Positions 47,423 to 59,200 of a DNA stretch of 64,000 bases are shown here, piece after piece. How positions within the stretch are numbered: the stretch's first letter is position 1; the number at the start of each line of letters is the position of its first letter. The DNA is from Aquilaria yunnanensis (Eukaryota; Streptophyta; Magnoliopsida; Malvales; Thymelaeaceae): assembly GCA_039654915.1 (NCBI GenBank), contig CM077596.1:54682501-54746500 (forward strand), written 5' to 3'. Below the pieces are notes generated by a model. The model ran no database searches. It was not told the DNA's origin and saw only the letters and a list, made by a program, of their open reading frames with translations. Made by a program: the position numbers and the translations under genes.

Positions 47423-50400
47423 ATGGCAAAAAAAGTTCTAGTGGTTATCAATTCAGTAGCTCAGGTTCCCATCAAGCTTACGCAGTCCAACTACCCTTTA
47501 TGGAAGGCACAATTCCACAGTCTTCTCCTAGGCTTGGATCTTCTTGGATTTGTCAATGGGAAACATGCTAAACCTTCGCAGGAAATTGCTGCTGCAAAGG
47601 GAAAAGAACCAACTTCAAATCCGGAGTACTCTTACTGGGTGTGCCAAGATATTCTCATCCTCAATGGCAACTTTGCTTCTGTCTCCGAATCTGTCCTTCC
47701 TCTTATTGCTGCTACGAAATCATCCTATGAAGCATGGAAGACACTTGAAAATATCTTCGCCAATAAGTCTCGTAGCAGAATTATGCCCCTGAAGGAGCAT
47801 TTCACAATACCCAGAAGCAGTCGCACCATGTATGATTATCTTCGGTCCATCAGAAGTGTGGCTGATGACCTTGCAGTGGCAGATGCTCCAGTTTTGGATG
47901 ATGATTTCACCATTCATATTCTCAATGGGATTGGCAGTGAATATCGGGAGATTGCAGCTGCCATAAAGTTTCATCCAACTTCCGTTTCTTTTGAAGAGCT
48001 CCATGACATGCTTACGGATTATGAAGTTTTCTTGCGGAAGCAGGATGCAGCCTACATCATAACTACAGCCAATGCTGCCACCACCAAACACCAGCAGCAG
48101 CCACCTTTTTTCCCCACTCCCAAGAACCTGCCCATGATCAACCGATCTTGGAATTCTCCTCGAGGCCGTGGCACCTTCAATCGCGGATGTAGTCGTCGGC
48201 CCTACAATCAACGATGTCAACTCTGTTTTGAGTTTGGCCATACAGCTTGGGAATGCACTACTCATCGTCTTGCCTCCTCTTCTTACCCATCCGTTAATGC
48301 AACCACATCAACTAGAAAACCATGGCTTCTAGACTCTAGCACTTCACATCACGTTACTTCTGACCCTGGCTCCTTCAGTCAATATTCTGAGTACACTGGT
48401 CCTGATCAACTTGTCATTAGTGATGGGGACTCTTTGCCTATACGTCATTCTGGTTCTATTACCTTACACACCTCTAATCATTGTTTTACTCTTTCTGATT
48501 CCCTTCATGTTCCTCAAATTGCTAATAATTTAGTTTCTGTTTCTCAATTTTGCAAGTCTAATAATGCTTCTATTGAATTATTTCCCTCTTCATTTTGTGT
48601 GAAGGACCTAGTAACGGGGGCGCCAATTCATCGTGGGCAGAGTAAGGACGGTCTGTATTTCCTTTTAGCTGTAACTCCAAAATCTCCACCCAAAGTTTCA
48701 GCCACAGCCAAGTCGTCTCCAAGTTTGTGGCATCATCGTCTTAGTCATCCTGCTACAAAAATATTGAATTTAATTTTATCTAAATATTCTTTAGCTAGTT
48801 CCTCTCTCAATTTCAATTTTTGTAATTCTTGCAACTGCAATAAAAGTCACAAACTTCTTTTTAATGTTTCTACCCTTTCTAGTCAACGTTCACTTGATTT
48901 GATTTATGCTGATGTTTGGGGGCCTGCCCCAGTTTCTTCCATTGATGGTTTTCGTTACTATCTTTTCTTAGTGGGTCATTTTACTAAATATATTTGGTTT
49001 TATCCGCTAAAACACAAATCTGATGTCTATGACACTTTTAAAAAATTTAAGCTTCTTGTTGAAAAATTTTTTAATACTAAAATTGTCCAACTTTATACTG
49101 ATGGTGGTGGAGAATTTCAAAAACTATAGCATTTTCTCTTTTCAGAGGGAATTTCGCATCTTCTCACACCACCTCACACACCTCAACACAATGGGATAGC
49201 TGAACGTAGACATCGCCATATTGTTGAAACTGGTTTATCTCTTCTTCATCACGCCAATATGCCTTCTTCGTATTGGACTTTTGCTTTTGCAGTGCTGTCT
49301 ATCTTATTAATCGTCTTCCTACACCTATTCTTCAAACCAGGTCACCTTTTACTGTTCTTTTTCAACAAGATCCAAACTATGCTAAGTTAAAGGTTTTTTG
49401 TTGTCTTTATTATCCTTGGCTTAAACCTTATAATAAGCACAAGTTTTAAACTAAGTCTAGACCTTGCATTTTTCTAGGATATTCTCTCAACCAAAGTGTC
49501 TATCTTTGTTTTGATGCACACACTACCAAAATTTTCACCTCTCATCATGTAGTTTTTTATGAACATATTCTTCCTTTTCCTTCTCTCTTTCCATCTTCAA
49601 AATCCATTTCAGCTGATTCTCATTTTTCTTGGGATTGTAGAGCGGTGGTCATTGGAAATATAGACTCCCTCCCTTCTCAGTTCAACTTTGACAGCAATGT
49701 TTTGGCACTCAACAAATCAGGTGATACTTTCTCTTTTTTACCTCCTTTTTTAATTGGTAGTCTCCATCAAGAGGTTCCTCCAGTCCCTACTTCACCAGCC
49801 CCCCCTCGTTTTGTTGTTCCCTCGGTTACCTACCAGAGACGCCATCGTCCTCCACCAAACACAGCTTCCCCCCCACCAGCACCTAATTTACCACCTCTAC
49901 CAACTGCCCAAACGTCTGAACCTCCCAAACGCAACCACCTTATGGTCATTCACTCCCAAGCTGCCAAACAAAGCCATGCTTCCAAGACACAACCTTTTCC
50001 TCTTCCATTAAAACCCACTTCTGCTTCTGCAGCTTTGAAAGATCCGAATTGGAAAAATGCAATGCTTCAGGAACTTGATGCTCTTCAGAAAAACAATACT
50101 TGGGTCCTAGTGCCCCCAGCTTCTTCTCAGAATGTTGTTGGTTGCAGTAGGTCTTTCGTACCAAGTTCAACCCTGATGGTAGCATCTCCAAGTACAAAGC
50201 ACGTCTTGTGGCTAAGGGCTTTCATCAACGGCTTGGCTTGGACTACACTGAAACTTTCAGTCTCGTAGTCAAGCCTTCTACCGTGCGCTTGGTTCTTATA
50301 ACTGCTGTTTCTCATAATTGGCCACTCCATCAAGTTGATGTTAACAATGCCTTTTTGCAAGGAGATCTTTCTAAAGAGGTTTTTATGCGGCAACCACCGG

Positions 50401-51572
50401 CCTTTGTTGATCCTACTCAGCCAACACATGTTTGCTGTCTTCAGAAAGCCATTTATGGCTTGAAGCAAGCCCCACGAGCTTGGTACAAGTCCTTATCCAA
50501 CTTTCTTCTGTGTACCGGCTATCGGAATTCCAAAGCCGACTCCTCTCTCTTTATCTACAACCGTGGTGAGATTGTTTTTTATGTTCTTGTCTACGTTGAT
50601 GATATCATTATTATTGGGAACAACCAAGCTTTCTTGCAGCAGTTTCTCTCTATGTTTTTATCAGCCTTTTCCGTGAAGGATTTAGGTGAGTTGAATTTCT
50701 TTCTTGGTGTGGAGGTTATGCACACATCCTTGGGTCTTTTTCTCTCTCAACGGCAATATATTTTTGACATCCTCTCCTAGGCACATATGGAAGATGCCAA
50801 CAGTGTTGCTACACCGCTTTCTAAGTCAACCAATCTTCTTCTTGTTGATGGGTCTGCTGTCATAGATGCTACGGAGTTTCGTCGACTAGTTGGTGCATTG
50901 CAGTATCTTTCCTTCACACGGCCTGACATTGCCTTTGCTATCAATAAATTGTCTCAATTTATGCACAAGCCCACCGTCCTGCATCTTGTTGCCTTGAAAT
51001 GCGTTCTTCGCTATCTCAAGCGTACTTCTAATCATGGCATTGTTCTTCATCCTCATAAGACGCCTAGCTCGGTCGCGTTTGTAGACTCTGACTGGGCTGG
51101 AAACCCTAATAACTTTCATTCCACCTCTACCTATCTTATTTATTATGGCAATTTGCCAATTTCTTGGAGCTCCCGGAAGCAACGCTCCATTGCTAAGTCT
51201 GCCACTGAAGCTGAGTATTGTTCCATATCCACTGTATCTTGTGAGCTTGACTGGCTTCAGTCTCTTTTACATGACCTTGGAGCCTCTTTTCCGGTGCCAC
51301 CTACTTTCTACTGTGATAATCTTAGTGCTACCTATGCTTGTGCCAATCCTGTCTTTCATTCTAAAATGAAGCACATTGCCTTGGACTATCATTTTGTACA
51401 AGACAAAGTGACTGAAAGAAAATTGCTTGTTCATCACATTCCAACTGAGACTCAGCTTGTAGATGCCTTCACTAAGCTTCTTCCGCGACCACACTTTGAT
51501 GCACTTGAACTCAAGATTGGTGTCGTCACTAGCTCCACCATCTTGCGGGGGCATAATAGCGACAAAGGATAA
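47423..51572 (+). pseudogene. copia 2 gag-pol, inactivated
   Basis: The gag-protease-integrase frame (47423-49129) includes a CCHC-like knuckle region (CQLCFEFGHTAWEC), a protease motif with DSS (LLDSSTSHHV) and an integrase zinc finger (LWHHRLSHP). A stop lies at 49127-49129. A frameshift occurs near 49294, a stop at 49447-49449, a frameshift near 50150 and a stop at 50778-50780. RT (YVDDIIIIG) is in 50208-50780. RNase H, with the DSDWAG and TEAEY motifs, is in 50787-51572 and again runs into the LTR. None of these frames could make a full polyprotein. Confidence 0.92.
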
Positions 51573-51794
51573 ATTAATCTTTTAATTTTATTTTTACTTA
51601 TTTATTTTTAATTATTTATGTTTATTATTATTTATGCTTATTATTGTAGCTTGCTGTATCCTAGACTATCTATGTGTCTGTATCCTAGTCTATCTAGGTT
51701 TTCATGTATCCTAGACTAACTAAGTTTTCTTGTATTGTAGCTATAAAGGTAGCATCCTTTTGTGCGTAAATTAAGTTCTTCTCAATTCTCCACA
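51554..51794 (+). repeat. 3' LTR of copia 2
   Basis: This 241-bp copy has a single set of palindromes and one TATA-like CTATAAAGG. It is followed by the TTCTC target duplication. Confidence 0.93.
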
Positions 51795-51799
51795 TTCTC

Positions 51800-54455
51800 A
51801 TCTTTACTTGCCATATCCTATTTATAGGATGTAGAGGTAAAAGTACAACTATATAATATGCCCGCACACACCATCTCCTATGGGCACACATAGACACACA
51901 CTAAATTGTAAGTTGAATGCAGATATTTTGCAGTTAAGCCTTTGCCAAAACTTAGTTATTGACAAGTGAAGAAGTGCATATCAACATTGTTGCAATTTGT
52001 GAAGAAAACAAATATACCTATTCTTTTTGTTAGCAATCTGTCATCCCTTAATGTTTGTTGCCCAAAATTTGGTGTTTTATCATTTTAATTACTTGTGCAA
52101 AGGTCTATATATATATTAGCCATTGAACTTTACGTATTTGTCTACAATTTTTTGTTGATATTTGTTTAACAACATCCATCATTATTTGTTTTGATCCATT
52201 TGCCTAACTCTTCTCAATATTTTTTGTAGATTTTGGGCATTGATATAGTAGGAATTGATGCGGTACTTATAGAGCTTTTGGAGATGAATATGTGTTTATG
52301 GAGCTCCAACTTTTAGTTTTCCTTTTACTTCTTTGTAGATGTATGGATTTAAGTTCTAAGGGCATGATTACAACAATGAAAAAGAATCATATTTTCATTT
52401 TTAGAGTTTCTACATGTATGAATTTGTTGCAATATTTATTAATTAAAAATTTTCATTATTCGATATGAATTTTCTTGAAATTTTTATTGATGATAATGAC
52501 ATAGTTTTTTTAGCTCCTACTAAGAAATAAGCGAACAATAATATACAAAAAGGAAAAATTAATATTTCACTTACCCTTTAATAGCAATGTTTCCTTATAA
52601 AAATGTTGGAAAAATTCAACGTGAGTTGTACATTACTAACATTTTTTCAATGAAAATGTTACTAAATGCAGTACATTAGATATGTTTTAAAGACAAAAAG
52701 TTGACAAAATATAATTATTTTACTAGCATTTCTTGTCAAAAGTGTCACCAATGGTTGTACTTTACCTGCATTTATAAAATGTGGGGAAATACCTGAAACC
52801 TTTACCAATGTATTCCTAGAATGCGTTTTTTTTTTGTGACATTCCTAAATTGTTAGCAAAGATTTTCCCGTATTTAAAAAGCGCTAGTAAAAGTTAGAAA
52901 AAAAATGTCACTAATGATCCCTTCTATTATAATGCACATTTAAAGTCATCTTTTTTACATAGCTGTTACCACATCTAAATCAGCATATGAACGAAATAAC
53001 ATTCTTACTTAATAAAATAAAATTATGTTGAATAGTAATTGTTATGAAAGGAACAACAATTGTATGCAAACAACAATTGTTTTAGACTAATAGTTGATAT
53101 GTGTCGAACAATAATTTATTTAGTCCAGACTGTTGTTCATTTAGTCAAGTTTGTTATTCTAATATATAATTCTTTCATTTTAGTTGATATAATTGTTCTT
53201 TTAGTTGATCTTGTTACTCTTTTCATAACTGTTGTTGATTTAGTTAAAAATGTTGTTTCTTTTAGTCAAATTTGATGTTCCATGCACAATTCATGTTTTT
53301 TAGTTGGTATTGTTGTTCTTTACGTAGTATTATTGATCCTTTCATTATTATTATTCATTTGGTTGATATTATTTTTTTTTCACTCGACATTGTTATTCAT
53401 TCAGTTAAATTTGCTATTCCACTTGCAATTTTTACATGTAGTTAAAATTATTATCCGCTTTTGCTCCATAATGTTGTTCATTCAATCAAGTTTATTATTC
53501 CTTCTTATGTAATTCCTGCAAATTCCAAACCATGTATGAATAACAGATTTCAACATAAAAGCAAACACTGAATCAAATCAAAACATGAATTATACACCAA
53601 ATCTAAGCAAAAAAAGCAAGAATCAGAAAAACAGACCAAATTCACAAACCAAAAAAATAACATAGAAATTAAAATCCTAGATAAATATGAACATAGACAA
53701 AAACAATGAATTGGATCAAAGCACAAATCAAAACAAAAAATTATTATTAACAAAACAAAAAAAAAATTTATGAACAAAACATCAAATTATTATGAATGGA
53801 ATAACACAAATAAAGCATAGATGATAACAATGATGGGAGTCGTCAAAGAGGAGGAGGAAACAGTGATGAAGCGAAGAAGTAAAAATCAACCAGATCTGAT
53901 AACAATGGTGAGAGAATGGTTATGAAGAAGAAAAAATAATACGGTGATAAAACTAGAGAAGCAAAACAAATTAAATCTAATAACAATGAGAGAATGCCAA
54001 GGAGGAAGATGAGACTATAACGAAGCCAAAGAAGCATAAACAGACTAAATTTGATAATAAGGGCAAAATAATGATGAGAAAAAAAGATGATGGCAAAGCC
54101 GGGGAAGCAGAAACAGACTAAACCTAATAACAACAATGAGAGAGCAACAAAAAGGAAAGGGAGGAGAAGATGGAGACAAAGCCAAAGAAGGTTAACAAAA
54201 ATGGCGAAGAGGAGGCAGAGTGAAGAGAAACCGCCGTAGCCATTCGATGGAATAATGAGGGAAATTGTCATCCATGATAATCCTCAACATGTTGTTAGAC
54301 AGATGGAAGAGGACAAGCCTGTAAAAGTATAAAAGAGAAAAAGCACACTAATTAGTGAATGAAAAAAAATTATAAACAAACACAAACTAATGGTGTAGAG
54401 CCTATGTTTAGTGCAAGATATCTCAGCATTTTATATATTTGTGGTTGGGGCAGAA
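51800..54455. other. AT-rich intergenic DNA with degenerate tandem repeats
   Basis: No gene is recognised. 53060-53500 is a TTGTT/TAGTTGAT-rich degenerate repeat, and 53870-54180 holds about four units of a roughly 75-80 bp repeat. 52560-52930 has AATGTTA/AAATGT-type words resembling transposon subterminal DNA. Confidence 0.4.
53870..54180. repeat. Degenerate tandem repeat, period about 75-80 bp
   Basis: The motif GAAGCA.AAACA.A.TAAA..TAATAACAA.GAGAGA recurs near 53874, 53957, 54028 and 54107. Minus-strand open frames here are Phe/Leu-rich by-products. Confidence 0.65.
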
Positions 54456-54540
54456 TGTTGGAATTCTTGGCGCACCAAGATCCTTTTAAGATAGGATTTG
54501 AGCTCGTTGAGCTAACTATAGCTTGAAAAGGTATCTAAGG

Positions 54541-54955
54541 CAGCTAGAAGTAGCTCCCCTTAGCTCAAGTCAGCTCACTTCAGCTATAAGTAGCTCAAAG
54601 TAGCTGGACTTCAGCTCAAGTTAGCTCAAGTCAGCTCAAGTCAGCTCACTTCAGCTTATGGTAGCTGAATGTAGCTGGACTTCAGCTCAAGTTAGCTCAA
54701 GTCAGCTCAAGTCAGCTCACTTTAGCTTATGGTAGCTGAATGTAGCTGGACTTCAGCTCAAGTCAGCTCACTTCAGCTTATGGTAGCTGAATGTAGCTGG
54801 ACTTCAGCTCAAGTCAGCTCACTTCAGCTTATGGTAGCTGAATGTAGCTGGACTTCAGCTCAAGTCAGCTCACTTCAGCTTTTGGTAGCTGAGTGTAGCT
54901 GGACTTCAGTTTACTTCAGCTGAAAGCAGCTAACTCCAGCTCAAGGTCAGTTCTT
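54541..54955. repeat. AGCT-rich 51-bp minisatellite in LTR 1 of copia 3
   Basis: The 51-bp unit contains ATGGTAGCTGAATGTAGCTGG and CTTCAGCTCAAGTCAGCTCA; starts occur near 54729, 54780 and 54831. Shorter AGCTCAAGTC units precede it. The copy in LTR 2 (about 61029-61445) has 20 bp more, with a different unit order. Confidence 0.88.
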
Positions 54956-55550
54956 GGAGCTGGACCTTAGTTCATGGTGCTAGGTTGGAGCTCAAAGGAG
55001 CTCAATGGTGCATAAGTAGCATATTGAGCTAGCTTTGTGCCAGCTCACCTTGTTTTTAGCTCAAAACCACCAAGAGACACATCTTTTGTGTAAAGGTATG
55101 TCTCTTCATCAAAAGAAATAACTCTTGGCTAAAAGAACATGTCCTTTCATCCAAAGGAAGTGTTCCTTGGGTGAATGGACATGTATATTCGGCCATAGGG
55201 TGCTTATAGCACCAAGAGTGATGTCCTTTGACTTTAAAGGACATGTATGTTCGGCCATGGAGGTGGTTGAGGTGGTTATTGCACCAAATGTGATGTCCTT
55301 TAGACTTAAAAGACATGTATTTTCGCCCATAAGGTAGTTATGGGTGGTTATAGGCCAAAGGAAGTGTTCCTTGACTTAAAAGACATGTATTTTCGCCCAT
55401 AAGATAGTTATGGGTGGTTATAGGCCAAAGGAAGTGTTCCTTGGCTAAAAGACATGTATTTTCGCCACCATACATGACCCTTAGCCAAAGGAAGTGTTCT
55501 TTGGCTTAAAGGACACCTTTCTTGGTGTAAAGGTGTGCCTTTTGGTCATC

Positions 55551-55558
55551 TATAAATA
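55551..55558 (+). promoter_or_regulatory. TATA box of copia 3 LTR 1
   Basis: TATAAATA, about 475 bp before the LTR end, is a good plant TATA box. The same sequence is at 62059-62066 in LTR 2. Confidence 0.7.
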
Positions 55559-56027
55559 GCCTTTAGTGGCTGGCCATTGAGGGGACGAATTTTACACTCA
55601 ATTTGCACCATTTTTCTTGAGAGAAAAATTCCTCCTTTCATTCCTTTAAAGAGCCGAAATATTAGACACTTTCTTAGAGCATTGTGGGTGAAATTACATT
55701 GAGATTCTTCATCTCAATTCAAGCCTCAAGGCGTATCTCTAAGATCAAGTCCTTCCTTTTCCTTTTCGGCACAAGACTATCAAAAAGGAAGGTACGCATC
55801 CTTTCTTGCTTTAGTAGCATGCTAAGGATTTAAGTTTTATGAATGATCTTAGTGGCATGCTAAGTTTGTTTGACTGGATAAGTATGTCTATATTCATGTT
55901 GAACTCAAATAGCATGCTAGATATTGTTTTTTGAGACAATATGTATGGAAAACTTATATGCATGTGGCATATACACAAATGAATAACATAAGAGTATGTT
56001 ATTATTGAGATCCTGAAAATCTTCAAT

Positions 56028-56039
56028 TGGTATCAGAGC
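56028..56039 (+). other. Primer-binding site of copia 3
   Basis: TGGTATCAGAGC lies two bases after LTR 1. It is repeated at 62536-62547 after LTR 2. Confidence 0.9.
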
Positions 56040-56293
56040 CTAGGTCATGAATATGTATATGTTACATGTTGTGAGCATGATTTAGGATCATACATATGTG
56101 TATGATTTCGATGAAGGTTAATAAAGGATATGTGTATGAAACAATGAAGGCATGTTTATATATTTCTGATCGAATGTTATATGCATCTCTTTTGCCATAT
56201 ATGAGCATGTTAGAAGTTGTTTTCATACACATGTTGCTTTGTTGAGTCTTATTGTGTAAATTGAACTAAAACATGTGAATTGCATCAATGTAG

Positions 56294-59200
56294 ATGGCTT
56301 GTAAGAATATTGTTGCTGAATTAAACCGTGACCTCAAATTGGATGGTGAAAACTATTCAATTTGGCAACAGAAAGTCAAATTCATTTTAACTGAGCAAGA
56401 TACTCTTGATGTACTCACTCAAGAGATCATGCCTCCTGCTGAGGGAGAGGATAAGACTGCCTATGAGGCATTCCTAAAGAAGAACTCTATGTGTAGAGTC
56501 ACTCTCCTTTCCACTATGGTGGATGAGATTATGGTGGAATTCTCCATGCTTGAGGGGGCCAGGACCATATGGGACTCTGTCAAGGCCAAGTATGGAGATG
56601 TTTCTGTAGAGAAACAACGCTCGATGATTCTCAGGTTTGAGAATTATGTGAAGCGTGCTGATCACTCTATGAGTGCTCACTTGCGTGAGATGTCACGCAT
56701 GATCCACCAACTCAAGACGGCAGGGCATGTGCTCACTGATGAGCAACAAGTGCAAGCAATAATTCGTTCCTTGCCTGATGAGGAATGGCAGTTGATGAAG
56801 GTCAACTTACGCCATAACCCTCAAATAATGTCATTTGATGACATTGCCCGTCACCTCCTCCTTGAGGCTGAGGTAATGGCCCTCAAGGACCATTCTAAGG
56901 CATATGTTGCCTCATCTTCTATCCAGAAGGGATGGAAGAAGAATGGTGGAAAAGGAGGGCCAAGGAAGGGCAAGGGAAAAGTTCCTGCTTCTAAGAAAAG
57001 GTTCAAGAAGAAATGGGACATAAGCAAGCTAAAGTGCTTCAACTGTGGGTATAAAGGACACTTTGCAAAGGATTGCAAAGGTCCACCCAAGGTACATACA
57101 TACCCTTCTACTTCCATTGTACATGTTGTGTCATGTACATTACTAACTGAGTGCAATTCTTTGTGGATTGTAGACTCGGGAGCAACAGACCACATAGCAC
57201 GGGAGAAGTCCTGGTTTGTGGCCTACAGGAAGCTCTCAAAAGGAGCTAAGCACATTTCAGTAGGAAATGATGCCAGGCTGGAAGTGGAAGGCATAGGAAC
57301 ATGTAGGATTCCTATAGATATTGGATATTTGTATCTAATAGATGTATTGTATGTACCAAACATTTGTAGAAATTTGATTTCTATAAGTTGTATGTTGAAG
57401 TACAATTATTGCTTTAATTTCTTTAATAATAGTGTGTCTATTATTAAAGATAATCAGATAGTGTGCACTTGTTCAGTTAATAATGGGCTTTATGAGTTAA
57501 AGCCAACTGACCATTCTGTTGCAAGTCCTAGTTGCTATGTGACAGAGGTCACAAATGAAATGAGATGGCATGAAAGGTTAGGTCATATTGGTCAAGATAG
57601 AATGAACAAGCTAGCCAAGGGTGGCTTGCTAGGTTCCTTGACCAAGGTTGTCCTTCCAAGTTGTCAATCATGCCTAGAAGGCAAAGCCACAAGAAAGCCT
57701 TTTGGCAAAGCAACTAGGAGAGGTGAGGCACTTAGTTTAGTTCACTCTGACCTATGTGGGCCAATGAGGGTTGAATCTAGAAATGGATTTAAGTATTTCA
57801 TCACATTCACAGATGATTATACTCGATTCACCCATATCTACTTACTCAGAAACAAGGCAGAGGCCTTGGCATGCTTTGAGAAGTATGTGTACTTGGTTGA
57901 GAACCAAGTAGGTAAGAAGATTAAGTCCTTGAGGACAGATAGGGGTGGAGAGTATACATCTAATGCATTCAAAGCATTTTGTGACTTGAAAGGTATTGAG
58001 AGGGAGTTCACCCTTCCTTGGACACCCCAACAGAATGGAGTGTCTGAGAGGAAAAATAGAACTCTTATGGACATGGTACGTTCCATGATGGCAAAGGCCA
58101 ATTTAGACATCACTTATTGGAGTGATGCACTGCTGTGTACAGTTCATGTCCTTAATAGAGTACCCACCAAGAATGTGAATTCTTCTCCATATGAGTTATG
58201 GAAGAAGAAAACTCCTAACCTAAGCTATTTACGCCCTTGGGGTTGTTTAGCTTATGTTCACATAACGGACCACCCTTTGGGAAAGTTGGGTCCAAGAGGG
58301 AGGAAGTGTGCCTTCCTTGGTTATGCTGAACAATCTAGGGGTTATGTGTTCTTGGATGTAAGTCACAAAATTGGGAACATCTTTGATGCAAGGAATGCTA
58401 ACTTTGTGGAGGATGAGTTCCCCAAAGTTGGTGAGTGTGGTGACTTAACCTCATTAAGCCAGATCCTAGATGAGGGTCAACCAAGTGTCATAAGGACACT
58501 TGGGACACATGCACCTACTCTAGAGGGAGTACCTCAACCACGTGGAGCAATGGCTCTAGAAATCCCTGTTGTTGTGGACCAACATGAGCAAGACTTCCAA
58601 GAGGAAGGTTTTGTTCAAGAGGGAGTTGAGGATACTCAAGGGCAAAATGTTGAGCCTCAAGAGATGGAGCATGAGTTGCCTCCATCTCAGCCTATATTGA
58701 GAAGATCAATGAGGAAATTTGGACCACCTAAAGAATGGTGGATCCTGGATAGTGAGGCAAACTTGGTTGCATCTGAGATAGATGAGCCAAGTAACATTGA
58801 GGAGGCTCTTGAGGGTGAACAAAGGGAAGAGTGGCTAAATGCAATGAAGGATGAGTTGCATTCGATGCACCTCAATGGGGTTTGGGAGTTAAGTGATCTT
58901 CCTCTAGGCCGTAAGGCAATTGGGAACAAGTGGGTTCTCAAGATCAAGGTGAACTCTGATGGAAGTATCGAAAGATACAAGGCCCGGTTGGTGGCCAAGG
59001 GTTTCACACAGAAGGAGGGTGTTGATTTCAAAGACACCTTCTCTCCTGTTGTGAAATTCACTTCCATCAGGATATTACTTGCCATTGTGGCAAATCTAGA
59101 CTTAGAGTTACATCAGATGGATGTAAAGACCGCCTTTCTCAATGGTGAATTGAGTGAGGAGATATATATGAGACAACCTGAGGGGTTTGTCCAAAAGGGT

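Larger units (their letters stand above)
46882..51794 (+). mobile_element. Ty1/copia LTR retrotransposon (copia 2), inactive, TA...CA termini
   Basis: LTRs at 46882-47280 and 51554-51794 begin TAATAGCG and end CTCTACA or CTCCACA. A perfect TTCTC target duplication flanks the element (46877-46881, 51795-51799). The primer site TGGTATTAGAGTG starts at 47281, and a GCGGGGGCA polypurine-like tract precedes the 3' LTR. The interior encodes copia gag-pol with several stops and shifts. The 5' LTR carries a 158-bp internal duplication that is absent from the 3' LTR. Confidence 0.94.
54456..56025 (+). repeat. LTR 1 of copia 3
   Basis: This 1570-bp LTR is flanked on the left by CAGAA. It contains an AGCT-rich minisatellite (about 54541-54955), a second repeat zone with AAAGACATGTATTTTCGCC and GGAAGTGTTCCTTGGC blocks (about 55110-55540), and TATAAATA at 55551-55558, which probably marks its promoter. 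Confidence 0.92.

Noticed and set aside
53550..54271. Phe/Leu/Cys-rich minus-strand frames that look membrane-like
   Set aside because: They come from A-rich degenerate tandem repeats. The apparent hydrophobicity is a result of TTT/CTT codons on the T-rich strand.
54729..54923. 64-codon frame with perfect 17-residue repeats
   Set aside because: It is the 51-bp LTR minisatellite read as protein; it lies upstream of the LTR promoter and is not expected to be translated.
55056..55337. Short Cys/His-containing frames in the copia 3 LTR
   Set aside because: They are repeated exactly in LTR 2 and derive from LTR repeat blocks. No known domain is present.
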